A stretch of 64,000 nt of DNA from Blastobasis lacticolella (lineage: Eukaryota; Arthropoda; Insecta; Lepidoptera; Blastobasidae), in contig LR990054.1 in NCBI GenBank assembly GCA_905147135.1, positions 13,925,001 to 13,989,000 of the forward strand, in the 5' to 3' direction. A model generated the notes under the pieces. It did not search any database. It was given only the letters and a program-made list of their open reading frames with translations, and was not told the DNA's origin. How positions within the stretch are numbered: position 1 is the first letter of the stretch; each line of letters opens with the position of its first letter. Below, piece by piece: positions 52,900-63,412 of this stretch. A program made the translations under genes and the position numbers.

Positions 52900-54450
52900 A
52901 CGGTTGCCCACGCTTTCGCATTTCGAAAACTCGGCCGATAAACAATATCGCTACAGGGGAATGAATCCGCATAAATTGCGCCTTGTCGAATGCAACGAAA
53001 CGTTGCCTTGTATCTGATCGGAGGTTGTCAATGCAGACTGGCGGGCTAACAATATCTTGGCCCCGCAAATGTCATCGGACGCACCGCCGGGCGTGGTTTC
53101 TCGCCGGGGAGAAATCGAAAAAGGTATCCACCCAGTACCTACAGCTATTCTGTTGTAGGTACACCATTACAATGTATAATTTAGATATCAGTTTAGCGGT
53201 CAATAGTGGATTAGTCACGTTTCGCGATCGCTCCGCTTCCGCCGGCCCTACTACGTGCGCTATTGTGTCTAGACGAGGCGCCGAACCGTTAAGCATACTC
53301 GCTTCGTCATGGCGTCAACGAATACGGAATAAAAAATGACGTCATTTTTGTCTCATGGGAATCAACTCAAGTCCGTGATACAGTTTCGGATAGTGCAAGA
53401 GGATAAGGAGGATAAAGAGAGATAGGGCATTCCGTTCGAATCGGTGCTGCCCGACTGGGGATGTATCTGCACCTTATAAGAATACCGCAGTATTTGTAAT
53501 ATTTGCAATATATTGTATTGTTAGCAAAGCGTAAGTATTCCATGCGGAGGGGTTTTAGGCCATTTCACTTCTTGCTGCCAGAGCATTGTGTCCCACGGTT
53601 ATAGCGGTGCGTAACGCATTGGCGATACTCTTGGTGTTGCTAATGTCTATAGCCGGCTATTACTACTTTCAGGTGGCCCCTTTGCAAACAAAATCAAACA
53701 CAAACTCAAATAATCTTTATTGAGTTGGATATTCTTTAAATCATCAAAAAGGCCCCCGTTGGTCTCACTCAGTGACACAGCTACACCAAAAGTCGCGGTT
53801 ATGATGGGCGCAGCACAAATTGCGAAGCCCTCAGGCCTTAGATGACATGTCTGAGAGAAGAGTTTATTAAAACAACATGCAGCAAAAGAGGTTAACAAGA
53901 TTTATGGCGACGCAGCCAACATTGCAATTACTTGACGTGTCTCGGTGGCCAGTTAAGTTATTATGCGACACAACAATTAATTGAGAGACAAAGGGTTTAT
54001 GCAACCGATAATCGGGGGTAAACAATACTGGTCGATTCGACAGCAATTATACAGTCAAAAATGATTTGCGAGATTTGGCAATCGAGCGCGTAATGATTGG
54101 CGAGAAACATTGGTAACTGCTCTCCGAACATGAAACGACCCCGTTTTCGATTTCATCTGTTAATTGATTCGTGTACAATAGCGCTGCGATGTGTCAGCGC
54201 GGAAGAAAGTAATCGATATAGATGATTTATTATTATGGGGGTCATTGTACTTTCTACGTGCGAATTTTGATATATCGATTTGCACTAGAGGCGTAGTAAT
54301 AATTGGCTTCCGCTAACGATTCCCACTCGGCAGTGGTATAGCGATGGTTTCGATTGTAAATCATAAGGAAAATTGCTTTTAACTTTTGTCGTTTATTATG
54401 CAGTTTTATTGTGCTCCAAGATCGAGTGCCATTTGTAGAGCTGATTTAGC
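52900..54450. promoter_or_regulatory. CpG-richer, motif-dense region, possible cis-regulatory DNA
   Basis: About 1.5 kb with raised CG content (CGGACGCACCGCCGGGCG, GCGATCGCTCCGCTTCCG, AGCGCTGCGATGTGTCAGCG). It has repeated homeodomain-type cores (ACAATTAATTGAG, TGTTAATTGATTC) and several ATCGAT sites. Frames of 118 codons (+, 52983-53339) and 83 codons (-, 53898-53647) lack domains. A TAIL-CR piece (about 53590-53690) interrupts it. Developmental enhancers look like this, but so does any GC-richer intergenic stretch. Confidence 0.2.
53590..53690 (+). mobile_element. TAIL-CR fragment
   Basis: GCGTAACGCATTGGCGATAC, TCTTGGTGTTGCTAATGTCT and TACTTTCAGGTGGCCCCTTT keep the family order (AACGCACTTG...GGTGTTGC...ATCAGGTGGCCC). 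Confidence 0.5.
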
Positions 54451-55097
54451 ACACCTGACAGGGCTGTGGTCGTAAATTAGTATACTTAATTAGTGAAAAT
54501 TATAAATGAGATTTTCTAATACAGTAATAATAATAAATTAAATTGCGATAAATTTAAATAAAAACCGGAATTTAAACTAATTATAATACTTTTCAAAATT
54601 ACCCACAAACATAATATGCTATATACGTAGGTACAGTAGGAATTCCTATTCTATGTCCTATGTCCTATTCTATTTAAAGGAAACAAAACAGACGGACATT
54701 TGATAAAAAAATTGAACGCCTCTGCCGGAAATTGGACTCGACAATCTGGTGACACATTTTCAACAGACTCGTAGGAAACCCCCCACCGAAACAGCATTAA
54801 ACAACGCAGGTGTACTAATAAAATATATTTCAGCCTCAATTCTAGAAAGTTCTCTCATTACTTTACAATTACCCACGTCTGTGAGCGTACGACGGTAATA
54901 AATTACCAAGTGAGCGCAGGATACGTCGTTGTGGTCACGAGTCTTGGCTAAACTCCTTTACGAGAATGATTTATCGTGGAGTCTTTTCTCACTTTTGCTT
55001 ATCTCAGAGCCTAACTTTCCATTAGAGCCGACGTGGGGCCAGCCAATTCAATTCGCATGAGCGTGATGATCATGTTGCCGTCATCATCATCTTTGAG
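54451..55097. other. no gene recognised
   Basis: TCCTATGTCCTATTC micro-duplications near 54645-54670. Otherwise featureless. Confidence 0.5.
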
Positions 55098-55200
55098 GGG
55101 AGGGCCTGTTGCCCTTTGGCTGCCAGAGCAACGTGTTAGAGGTGGGCAACACATTGGCCCTTAGTGTTGATGTTTTCATCATATGGCCTGCTTGCCTACC
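55098..55200 (+). mobile_element. TAIL-CR fragment
   Basis: GGAGGGCCTGTTGCCCTTTG, GGTGGGCAACACATTGGCCC, TTAGTGTTGATGTTTTCATC and ATATGGCCTGCTTGCC; directly upstream of a LINE-J end. Confidence 0.5.
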
Positions 55201-55207
55201 ATATGAC

Positions 55208-55337
55208 ATCCTGATCATTATAGTCTGGACACATTCAACGCTAGAGTGAATAGGCTGTTCCTATACAGGCATGCTTCATCTTCGGCCGAACGTCACTTAC
55301 CACCAGGTGAGATGGCGGTCAAGTGCCTGGCTAGTCC
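55208..55337 (+). mobile_element. LINE-J 3' end with A-rich tail
   Basis: CCTGATCATTATAGTCTGGA, ACGCTAGAGTGAATAGGCTG, CATGCTTCATCTTCGGCCG and CACCAGGTGAGATGGCGGTC, ending GCCTGGCTAGTCC and ten A. One three-base loss shifts the SAASSL part. Confidence 0.75.
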
Positions 55338-55348
55338 AAAAAAAAAAG

Positions 55349-56426
55349 GTATGTATAACACTTGTAAAGGTGGGTACTTGTATATGTAACAGCTCTTACA
55401 ATATTAACTGAGAAATTGAAATTATTATAGCGCTGGTGGAATGGGTAGGTTTATAGACAGTGAATGTCCGTGTCATGTTTCTACAGCGTAGGTACCATTT
55501 AGATACATTTTCTATCCATTCTACAACCGATAATGACATTAGAATACATCTTGGCTAGACTCGCTGGGTTTGCTAATTTTCCTATTATGCTGTCTCGATC
55601 ATGTCAGCAGTTTACTTCTGCTCACACGAATCTCTTTAAAGCTCTAAATCTGCTTCCGTGAGCAGGCAGGTAATGGAGTTATTTTCTAAATCGTTGCACG
55701 ACTCCGTGTGTTTTAAATATAAATTTATTTATCGACATATTAGCTATAGGTTTTCTTAGGTTGTAGGATATAGTTAGTTTAGAATCTTCATATTACGAGA
55801 GATGGGAAAGTGTGTTTAGTGGTTTCGTTTGTTAGTCTGTGTTTTGTAGACATAGTACCTATAGATATATGTTATGGCCCAGAAAGTAATACTTTTTATC
55901 AAAAGTAGTGATTGATATAAGTTTTTTGTCATACAATCTTTCGCAATAGTCTACCTAACATACCTATTGTAGATGTAGATCCAGCCATATCTACCTGGAT
56001 CATATAGATTCCTGCAGATGACTTAGTTAGCTATGTCAGTTACTAAATTACCTATGATATTTCTTTACTCTACGTTAAGTAAAATCAAAAGCACGAAACT
56101 TAATATTATTTATATTTCGCAACAGTATTGTAATACTTGTGCAGTGTAATGGGTTGAAATGTAACACCAGTTTATGGGTTCCAAAACCATGCGTTGTTTA
56201 ACTTTCAACGATTTAACGCCAAACACCGCTTGCGTGTTACATGGGGAAGCGTGAACTGCTAAACTAAATTAAGTTATCAACATTAAACACAAGAAACACA
56301 GTGAACGTGACCACAAAGTTATACGAACACTATTTTCTATTTTCTAAACAGTAAACATTCAAATACAATCCTTAAACGCGTTGTACGAAGCACGGAATTC
56401 CGGTCAAAAGTCGTACTCAACTAAAT
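55349..56426. other. no gene recognised
   Basis: AT-rich, nothing placed. Confidence 0.5.
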
Positions 56427-56764
56427 AGTAGGGATGCAACGAATAGCACTTTAGCGAATAAGAATACGAATAAAGAAAAATTGTGACTCCTGTTTTTAAA
56501 TATCGAATCATTGATTTGATTAGGAAAAGCAAGCATTTGTAAGTTTTTAAGCGTGCATCTTCTGCCTTATTTGTACAACGATGGATCTCTATAATATGGA
56601 GAAATAAGCTTGAGCTATATTCTTAGGCTTCGGGAAGTATTTTTTTTCTCACCAATATTCTCACCGTTCAAGTACGAATAATATTCGCCGAATACGAATA
56701 TTCAGACAACAGCCACTATTCGGCGAATACGAATAGCAGTATTCATATTCATTGCGCCCCTACT
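56427..56764. mobile_element. hAT-like MITE, about 338 bp
   Basis: Left end AGTAGGGATGCAACGAATA (56427) and inverted right end AGTAGGGGCGCAATGAATA (ending 56764) match at 16 of 19 positions. The flanking 8-mers AACTAAAT and AACTTATA agree at only 5 of 8, so a target duplication is doubtful. The right half holds ATTCGCCGAATACGAATA and ATTCGGCGAATACGAATA, direct copies whose core is inverted. No coding capacity. Confidence 0.6.
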
Positions 56765-56986
56765 AACTTATAACAGAAATTAGTTTGAGATAAGATAACG
56801 TACATTAGAACATTGAGAATCGTTTTCATTAACTCCAAGATGACCAGTGAGAATAATATTCGCCGAATACGAATATTCACAAAAAAGCTATTATTCGGCG
56901 AATACGAATAATAGGTAGTATTCACATTCGTTGCATCACTACTAAGTTGTAACAGAAATTAGTTTAAGATAAGATAACGTAGATTA
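56640..56986. repeat. tandem duplication of the MITE right half plus flank, period 175 bp
   Basis: Unit 1 is about 56640-56812 and unit 2 about 56820-56986. Shared in order are ATAATATTCGCCGAATACGA, ATTCGGCGAATACGAATA, the terminal TGC(G/A)(C/T)C...CTACTAA block, then flank sequence GTAACAGAAATTAGTTT and AAGATAAGATAACGTA. Because unit 2 carries host flank outside the element, this is a segmental duplication and not a second insertion. Confidence 0.85.
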
Positions 56987-57682
56987 GTTCGACGCGTTTC
57001 TAATTCGTTTACAAATAGTAGGGGCGTTTACAATGTTGTCTGAAGTTAAGTAGACAGATACTTTTGTCGTCGACACTCGGTTTCAACTTACCGCTAGGTG
57101 ATAACTTAAGTGGTATAATCCTGTTTTCGTGTCCAACACTTACCTGTGAATAAAAAGAAATTAATTAGATACGTAATAAAATGAGTATGAAAATCTTATA
57201 AGTAAATACTTCGGGCGTAACAATTATTTATTTTATCTAGGTAGTATCACAAGAAGTAAACTCACACGACTACCACAAAAATCATATTCATAGCTGTGAA
57301 TCCTAGTGAGTAACTATAACAACTTTTGCTTTTCATTAAACAAAACTTGGAGCTTTAGTTAGACGCGAGATGGACAATACTTATATAATATTATAATAGT
57401 TTGACAAACGTTTTAAATATTAATTTTTATTGTTATGCAAACGTAAGTACACCCTAAGTGGTTTAGTTAGAGTGATAGGTGAAGAATGTCCTTGCAAGTT
57501 TTATCTTGGTTAAGTATTCAAAGCCAGAAGTCATGGTCAAAGGCCAAAGAAATCGACCATACACTGCATAAATAGTCAGTCCACCTTCTATCCAAAGTTC
57601 GTCTTTGTTTATTCAACACCAACTCTTAAATATTTTCAAATTCAAATTCTGAATTTCGAGATATAACATGGAGTTCTTAAGG
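56987..57682. other. no gene recognised
   Basis: AT-rich, nothing placed. Confidence 0.5.
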
Positions 57683-57777
57683 GGTGAAAAGGTGATACCC
57701 GCGTCTATAGGCTGCAGTGACTGCTTACCATCAAGCAGGCAGTAAGCTTGTTTGCTACCTTATTGGCATAAAAATAA
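57683..57777 (+). mobile_element. LINE 3' UTR tail, CR1-like, with A-rich end
   Basis: GGGTGAAAAGGTGATACCCG, GCAGTGACTGCTTACCATCA, AGCAGGCAGTAAGCTTGTTT and TATTGGCATAAAAATAA; same tail as 15236-15345. Confidence 0.65.
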
Positions 57778-57806
57778 GATTCCAATTTTAAATTCACCGC
57801 GTATCG

Positions 57807-58070
57807 TTTTTGCAGTTGACAAGCGAACTAAAAACAAGAGCTAGTCAAAGCAAACTAGTCAGGAAACAAAGAAAATACTTTATGCAAATGTGTGTTTCCG
57901 TCCAACAAAGCCTGTGGAGCGTGCAATCGTTACAAGCTTTCCGTATGGTAGAAACAATCGGCTATAAGACTGCAAATTATGTCATAGCTTATAGTTTACG
58001 GCAACTGAAGAAAGGTTTTCTGGAAGATATTGTAGCGTTAAGAGTGAATAGGCGATATTCACGCGCATAA
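57807..58070 (+). CDS. candidate terminal exon, unidentified protein
   Basis: ATCGTTTTTGCAG (ending 57815 when read to the last G) lies at the start of an 86-codon frame. The peptide runs QLTSELKTRASQSKLVRKQR, KYFMQMCVSVQQSLWSVQSL, QAFRMVETIGYKTANYVIAY, SLRQLKKGFLEDIVALRVN and a stop at 58068-58070. Residue use is balanced and helical-looking with few Asn/Ile/Lys runs, unlike noise. The splice phase is compatible with the phase-0 donor at 19789, but a 38-kb intron would be needed. No family recognised. Its last codons (AGAGTGAATAGG) also resemble LINE-J, so a retroelement origin is possible. Confidence 0.25.
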   Translation, partial: FLQLTSELKTRASQSKLVRKQRKYFMQMCVSVQQSLWSVQSLQAFRMVETIGYKTANYVIAYSLRQLKKGFLEDIVALRVNRRYSRA

Positions 58071-58494
58071 AAGAAATTACAAAAATGAAACGATTCGGTG
58101 AAATCAAAATGACCACCCCCCTTTATTTCCTACCTTTAAAGTTTTGACTTAAATTAAAATACCTACACTAAACTAGCAGCGGGTTGTTCTTTAAATTAAA
58201 AGTCAGTTCCTTCTGTAACTTCTAGTTAATTAAAGTGCCTTTGACTATACACCACAACAGAGCCTATGTAAGAGCCATGCAAAATCAAGAAATCAAGCTG
58301 CATTTGTACTTAACTTCATGTGAGATGGTAGTCAAATACCTGACTATAAAAAGGAAATGAAAGTGTGTTGATTGGGTTCCCTGCTTTACCACTGCTCAAC
58401 TAGATTGCTCAACTGAGTTGACCAGTAGGACATAGTTTTTATTACCGGTTGTTTATAAAACGCCTAAATGTTTTTAACCTGAATTAACGCATAA
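58071..58494. other. no gene; short LINE-J tail scrap
   Basis: TGTGAGATGGTAGTCAAATA then CCTGACTAT at 58319-58347 matches the untranslated tail of LINE-J (GTGAGATGGCGGTCAAATGCC). Confidence 0.4.
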
Positions 58495-58616
58495 ATAATA
58501 AAATTATCTATGGGCGACTAGATAACTTCCTATATAAACTAATCAAAAATCAAACCCCAATATTCAATTAAATTCCTACAAAAACTACGCGCACGAAATC
58601 GCGGGCAAAAGCTAGT
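58495..58616 (+). mobile_element. Helitron-like 3' part with intact CTAGT end
   Basis: TATGGGCGACTAGATAACTT, AAACTACGCGCACGAAATCG and CGGGCAAAAGCTAGT at 58602-58616. The terminal CTAGT is preserved. The 5' half is missing. Confidence 0.55.
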
Positions 58617-58686
58617 ACTTTGAAACATTGAAATTTCTTTGAAGTGTACAAACACAGCCGGCTATATATTGCTATCTACATGGCGC

Positions 58687-58717
58687 CTTATTAAGCATGA
58701 GTCTCATGCTTAATAAG
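58687..58717. repeat. perfect hairpin, 15-bp stem, 1-base spacer
   Basis: CTTATTAAGCATGAG, T, CTCATGCTTAATAAG. Confidence 0.95.
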
Positions 58718-58936
58718 ATAACATAACTAGGTACGTAACGGCTTTAGTCACTACATTGCAAATATTACATTCATGGAAAGAAACCAGGAAAACTGTATTG
58801 AACATACTAAAATCAATTTCCGTTCACGTACGCCAAATTTAGTAATCGTCTTTTACACATAATTGTTTGTATGTATATAGGTGTATGCATGTATTTATAA
58901 TATATACATATTATAAATCCAGTTATATTATTACAT

Positions 58937-59181
58937 CATCATCATCACAGCCCCTAACAGTCCACTGCAGGACTTAGGGCCTCTCCCACGAAAGAGGAGG
59001 TTATTGCCATAATCTCCACGATTGGCAGACGGGTTGGAGATCGCAGTGTTTAAATATAACAATGGAAAATGCTGCTGCCTATTTTTCAGACTACGGAGAC
59101 TCTTGATCTTTTGCCTCGAAAACATTAGTCGCCTTGTACGACACCCATTAGTGTAACGGGTTGGTGCTATTCTACTCTGCC
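58937..59181 (-). mobile_element. REP-ATG copy with probable target duplication
   Basis: CATCATCATCACAGCCCCTA, AACAGTCCACTGCAGGACTT, CTCTCCCACGAAAGAGGAGG, TTATTGCCATAATCTCCACG, ACAATGGAAAATGCTGCTGC and TCGCCTTGTACGACACCCAT. The flanks TTATATTATTACAT and TATAATTACAT are similar and fit an AT-rich target duplication. It is cut slightly shorter than the others at its sense 5' end. Confidence 0.75.
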
Positions 59182-59192
59182 TATAATTACAT

Positions 59193-59889
59193 AATAACAA
59201 ATAATCATAGGGAGTACCTAGGCACTATGTAAACTAAAAATTAGGAAGTCTTAGCTAAATTAATAGTCATAAAACAGTGGATTTCTACTAAAATGGAAGA
59301 TTGTGACGTTCCTTTCCTCCTTTCAAGCCAATTCATATACTATATTACAGTCGGAAGATATCAGCGGTTTATAAAATAATGGATTTCCTTACAATTATAC
59401 TATCATTCTACCACTTCGAGAGATGTCGGGTCAACTATCAGAGAGGGGTTGAACCCCACTTGATATTCATTTTGCTATTTATAATAATATAATTATTAGT
59501 CTTTATAACCTACACCAAGGAGCCTTCTTCAGTTCTACGACCTTACGAAACTTGAAGATAACTTTCGGAAGACCTAAACTCCTTGCATCGAGATTTATAG
59601 AAGGAATTCTATGCTTTAACAACATTAACAGGAAGTAGGTGGACAAAAATATACATTAAAAAACGGTCTCGGTGTGCCAATCGCTTCCCCAGACCATTCA
59701 GCCAAAGACTTCCGCTGAGGGTAAAGATAATAACTTTGAAAACTAAAATCACAGAGGGCTGATCATATTGGCCGTGAAATCGGGGCCTTTGGGGTAACTA
59801 GACTGTGACTACAAGGAGCGACGATATGCGCAATACGTCTGGCACGGACAATATGAATCTGGAAAACTAAGGACCCGTCGACTAAGTAG
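59193..59889. other. no gene recognised
   Basis: 59680-59880 may hold decayed RTE sequence upstream of the fragment at 59890, but I cannot align it. Confidence 0.4.
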
Positions 59890-59940
59890 TGTGCCTTGCG
59901 GGACGTCTATGTCTTGCAGTGGACAATAATTGGTTCATGA
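59890..59940 (+). pseudogene. RTE LINE C-terminal scrap
   Basis: ALRDVYVLQWTIIGS then stop at 59938-59940 matches the RTE end L.EAYVQQWT..G. Upstream frame is shifted. The downstream sequence is not an (ATG)n tail. Confidence 0.5.
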
Positions 59941-61635
59941 AAAGGATAAACACCCGTATTCACAAACAATAATTGTCCAAGTAAAGTAGTATTACTATGC
60001 AAAAGAAGATCCTTCTCACAGTGATATAAGCTATGTGAACGCACTGACACATAGTGCCGATTACCACTCAAGTATAATCAGTGGAAGCCGTGCGTTCGCG
60101 CGCACTGTGACGTTTCTGATTACACGTAAAAGAATCCGCTCAAGAGGCGTTCATCGTGGCCTCCGATGGTGAGGCTGATGATATACATATAAAGGTATGT
60201 AGACTCAGTGTACAAAATATTTATGGCAAGGAATGCTTTAAGACAACAACTAACTACAAAACATATTTATCATGTATATTTATACTAAAAAATGCCAACA
60301 TATTTTGTGCTCTAATTCGTTCAAGATAAGGTGAACTATAAATGAACTTGGCGGCAATTCATATGCTTGTAATCCGATAGCAGCATATTTGTTTCGTTTA
60401 GCATTGTTGGTTTTTGTTTAAATTTTTTTCTTTAACAATTAATGAGATCATTGCTAATTCAGTAAGCATTACATAAGTATATTTACGGAAAATCTTAAAG
60501 TATGTTAGCCATTGTTGGCATTTTTGCGCTTGTTTAGATAATAACGTGAGTTTTTTTTTGTAAGTACTAGGTTAGTGTCTTTCATCATAATTATTGTTAT
60601 ATTTCTCTACCACTAAATTATTTAAAGTTTGCTACCCAATATCACTTCGTCGTCATTATTCTACCTACATTATATATAGCGTAACATTAGATCTACATAC
60701 GTACAAAAACACAATATTACATTAGTACCTATCCATATTACTTAGTAATAAACGATGAGTAACGTTTTATTATTGGATATAGTAATATAGGTGATGATCA
60801 GTTTTACGAAACGGCTGGCGCCAAGGCGGCGTCTGACCGCCAATTTCCATTGATAACATATCGATAAAACGCGCTTTATCAATTTTTTATCGACATCCAA
60901 TGCAACAGATACCAGCTGTACAATAAAGCAATTCTGTGAATTACATTATATATGTATGTAGGTACATGGAATTACGAAATCATGCGATCTTTATCAGTCT
61001 TGTCGATTATGTAGGGCTTTATGCTATTGTCAACATATTATAGTCATATTGTTCGATATGTTTGCGTACAATATGAATTTCTAACAGAAATGACAGACGG
61101 AAATTAATAATATCCTAGAATGTTGTGACTACTGCTCTTCCTAGAAGCAATGCCATATCGACTAATCCATTAATAAAGCGCAATTTTTGGGGGTAACTGA
61201 CTCATGGCAAGCTAACATTATAATACCGGTAATTAAACTTATTATTTGTATATTCACACAAAAACATACAAAGATTTCACAGTTAATTATAAACGGCACT
61301 ATATTTTTAAGTTTTGTCCAGCATGTCCAAAGAGACGAAATATTACAAATAACGGGCGGAGAGACGACGATGCTTAATAGATACCTATAGAATGCATATA
61401 TACAATTAGATACACATACAGACAGACGTATTAACTTATGCTATACACACTTAACTACTTAGGACAACCTATATTATGTGTATGATCGTAACGTGAAATG
61501 GTGAGACATGGTGATTGACTGACATTACCAACACTTTGTACAGCTCCTCGTCCACAATGGCACAAAATAATGAGGCACAAATAAGGCGCCGCAGCAAAAA
61601 ACCGTTTACTTAATGAATTAATGTCGGGCCCACTA
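59941..61635. other. no gene recognised
   Basis: Mostly AT-rich. 60060-60120 and 60805-60870 are GC-richer; the latter has TATCGATAAAACGCGC and TTTATCGACA pairing. No repeat family placed. Confidence 0.45.
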
Positions 61636-61839
61636 TCATTTAATTAATCTGTGTAATACAGAGTCTGAGCGTATGATATACTGGGGAAAACAAATTGTAA
61701 TTGCGTCCGCTGTTTTTACATCGCCAGCTTGTAACACATCCCTATTTCCGAGGCTTAAAGTCCTTTTAGCTTCGTTTTTAGCGTAGCCATTATTATCAAG
61801 ATCTGGCCTTTTCTTCACTGCGCTATCTCCAGCTTTCAT
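61636..61839 (-). CDS. coding-like frame, unidentified
   Basis: ATG at 61839 (minus) opens 67 codons: MKAGDSAVKKRPDLDNNGYA, KNEAKRTLSLGNRDVLQAGD, VKTADAITICFPQ and on to a stop. The frame is also open for about 15 codons upstream of the ATG (ACIPEGKILNENNKLN). Charged, low-hydrophobic composition is unlike AT noise. A TTTTCCCCAG acceptor-like run lies inside the frame, which argues against a simple reading. No family recognised. Confidence 0.22.
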   Translation of the reverse strand: MKAGDSAVKKRPDLDNNGYAKNEAKRTLSLGNRDVLQAGDVKTADAITICFPQYIIRSDSVLHRLIK

Positions 61840-61898
61840 GTTCAGTTTATTGTTTTCGTTTAAAATCTTTCCCTCGGGGATACATGCGGAACCGTTTC

Positions 61899-61917
61899 AA
61901 TCGTAACGGTTACGATT
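61899..61917. repeat. 19-bp palindrome with 1-base centre
   Basis: AATCGTAACGGTTACGATT. Confidence 0.85.
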
Positions 61918-61930
61918 TGAATTTTCGATT

Positions 61931-62372
61931 GTGGCAAGTTCTTTCGCTATTGTATTACCTGTAGCACCAGGAAACTGGAAATGTGTATTTAGAGGCCATT
62001 TTTCTCTGACCTGTTTTGCTTTGCTATTTATTAGGGCTATTTATTTGAACAAGTCCACCAATAACTGCGTTTCCCCAATGAACTGGTCTAGAATTTTCCG
62101 TTTGATTAGACGCACCGCCTCTATCGGCAGGATCCTACTTCGACACTCGGTAACGAGTGTTTTCTACGATAACATCTCAAGCTTTGAAGTCCATTAAAGT
62201 TAATCTTCGACACGAAGTCGCAGACCTCGATGCGAAAGCAGAATTGGACGTTAAGTCTGGTTCTGACTCGATCAAAGTGCGCAAAGTCGGCGCCAGACTT
62301 ATCTGGCGACACCTTGGCCCGCTGCAAGTCGCAACGAATGCAATAAATAAGTAATAAGTAGTGGTTTATCAA
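61931..62372. other. GC-richer segment with overlapping frames on both strands
   Basis: Plus-strand frames 61931-62197 and 62157-62354 and a minus-strand frame 62372-62121 overlap. None has a domain. The 62200-62340 part (GTCGCAGACCTCGATGCG, CGGCGCCAGACTTATCTGGC) is the most GC-rich. I cannot choose a strand. Confidence 0.25.
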
Positions 62373-63154
62373 TGCATGCGTCTAATAATTAATTTATTTG
62401 ACGTGTTTGATAACAGATTGTAGACATTAAATTGCGATAAGCAAACTGGAAGACGGATATATAAATTATCTATGTTTTGAGACGAAACTCATAAATCTAT
62501 GTATTTGCACAAAAACAACATTTATAGAAGTTTATTATGAGCAATAGAAGTGACCCGTTAGAACCTATAGGCAATCAACTTTTCTATCAAATACCACATA
62601 AAACTTATCAGTTAGAAAAACATAGTAAGTTATATGGCAAGAAAATACTCTTACAACATACAACAAAACAACCGGAGTAAAAAGTAAATGAGTCAACGGA
62701 AACATAACTTTCTAAGACATAGATTAAAGCGATATAAGCAGTCATCTACATGCCCTATCGTCCGTAACGTGGTAACATAAAAAAACCATAAGAGCAGATA
62801 AAATTGCGTGAGCTCCACATAGTCTGGTAAAGATACCATCTAAAAAGCAAGTGTACGTATACTTGGCTATTGCCGACAGTAATCCCGATTGAGTGATTAC
62901 GAGACTGGTTGCTCCATCGACACTCTGTAAACTATAAAAACAAAAAGACACTGAAATACACTAGCACATATTAAAAATGACACAGTGATCGACGTTACTG
63001 TGTATTAAATCAAGTGGAAGCACCTAATTATATTTGCACATAGACTTTTTATATTATTAAATGTGTACCCTGTGTGTTCTTTATTTATATTACTTTGAGT
63101 AAATAAATTGTTGATGCTAAATAAAGTACTAAATTTTGTTGTGTTTACATTACA
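62373..63154. other. no gene recognised
   Basis: AT-rich, nothing placed. Confidence 0.5.
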
Positions 63155-63412
63155 CTACGTCTTGCATATCTTATACGTGACAAGAAGATGATCCACACAG
63201 ATGTTCATAATGATATTTCTATTGGTCATTTTTAGTGATAAAAGGGCAACTATCTCCATTTCAAATTGCTCTGTGACCTCTCGCGTGACAAAAGCATTGT
63301 CCACTCCACCGTCTACGTCAATGATTGTGTTATTTAGATCTTTATCGTGAATAGCATCATCGCGTGATATCATAACTGGATGCGATCTCGAAATTATGCG
63401 TAAACTATGCAC
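63155..63412 (-). CDS. coding-like acidic frame, unidentified
   Basis: The frame reads MISRDDAIHDKDLNNTIIDV, DGGVDNAFVTREVTEQFEME and IVALLSLKMTNRNI in its main part. Upstream on the same strand TCTGTGTCATTGTTATAG is a passable acceptor just before the start, and GTATAAG near the end a weak donor. The Asp/Glu-rich composition is unusual for chance frames in AT-rich DNA. No family recognised. Confidence 0.2.
   Translation of the reverse strand: MHSLRIISRSHPVMISRDDAIHDKDLNNTIIDVDGGVDNAFVTREVTEQFEMEIVALLSLKMTNRNIIMNICVDHLLVTYKICKT

Noticed and set aside
52983..53339. 118-codon plus-strand frame
   Set aside because: Lies in a GC-richer patch where long frames occur on both strands; no domain or splice context.
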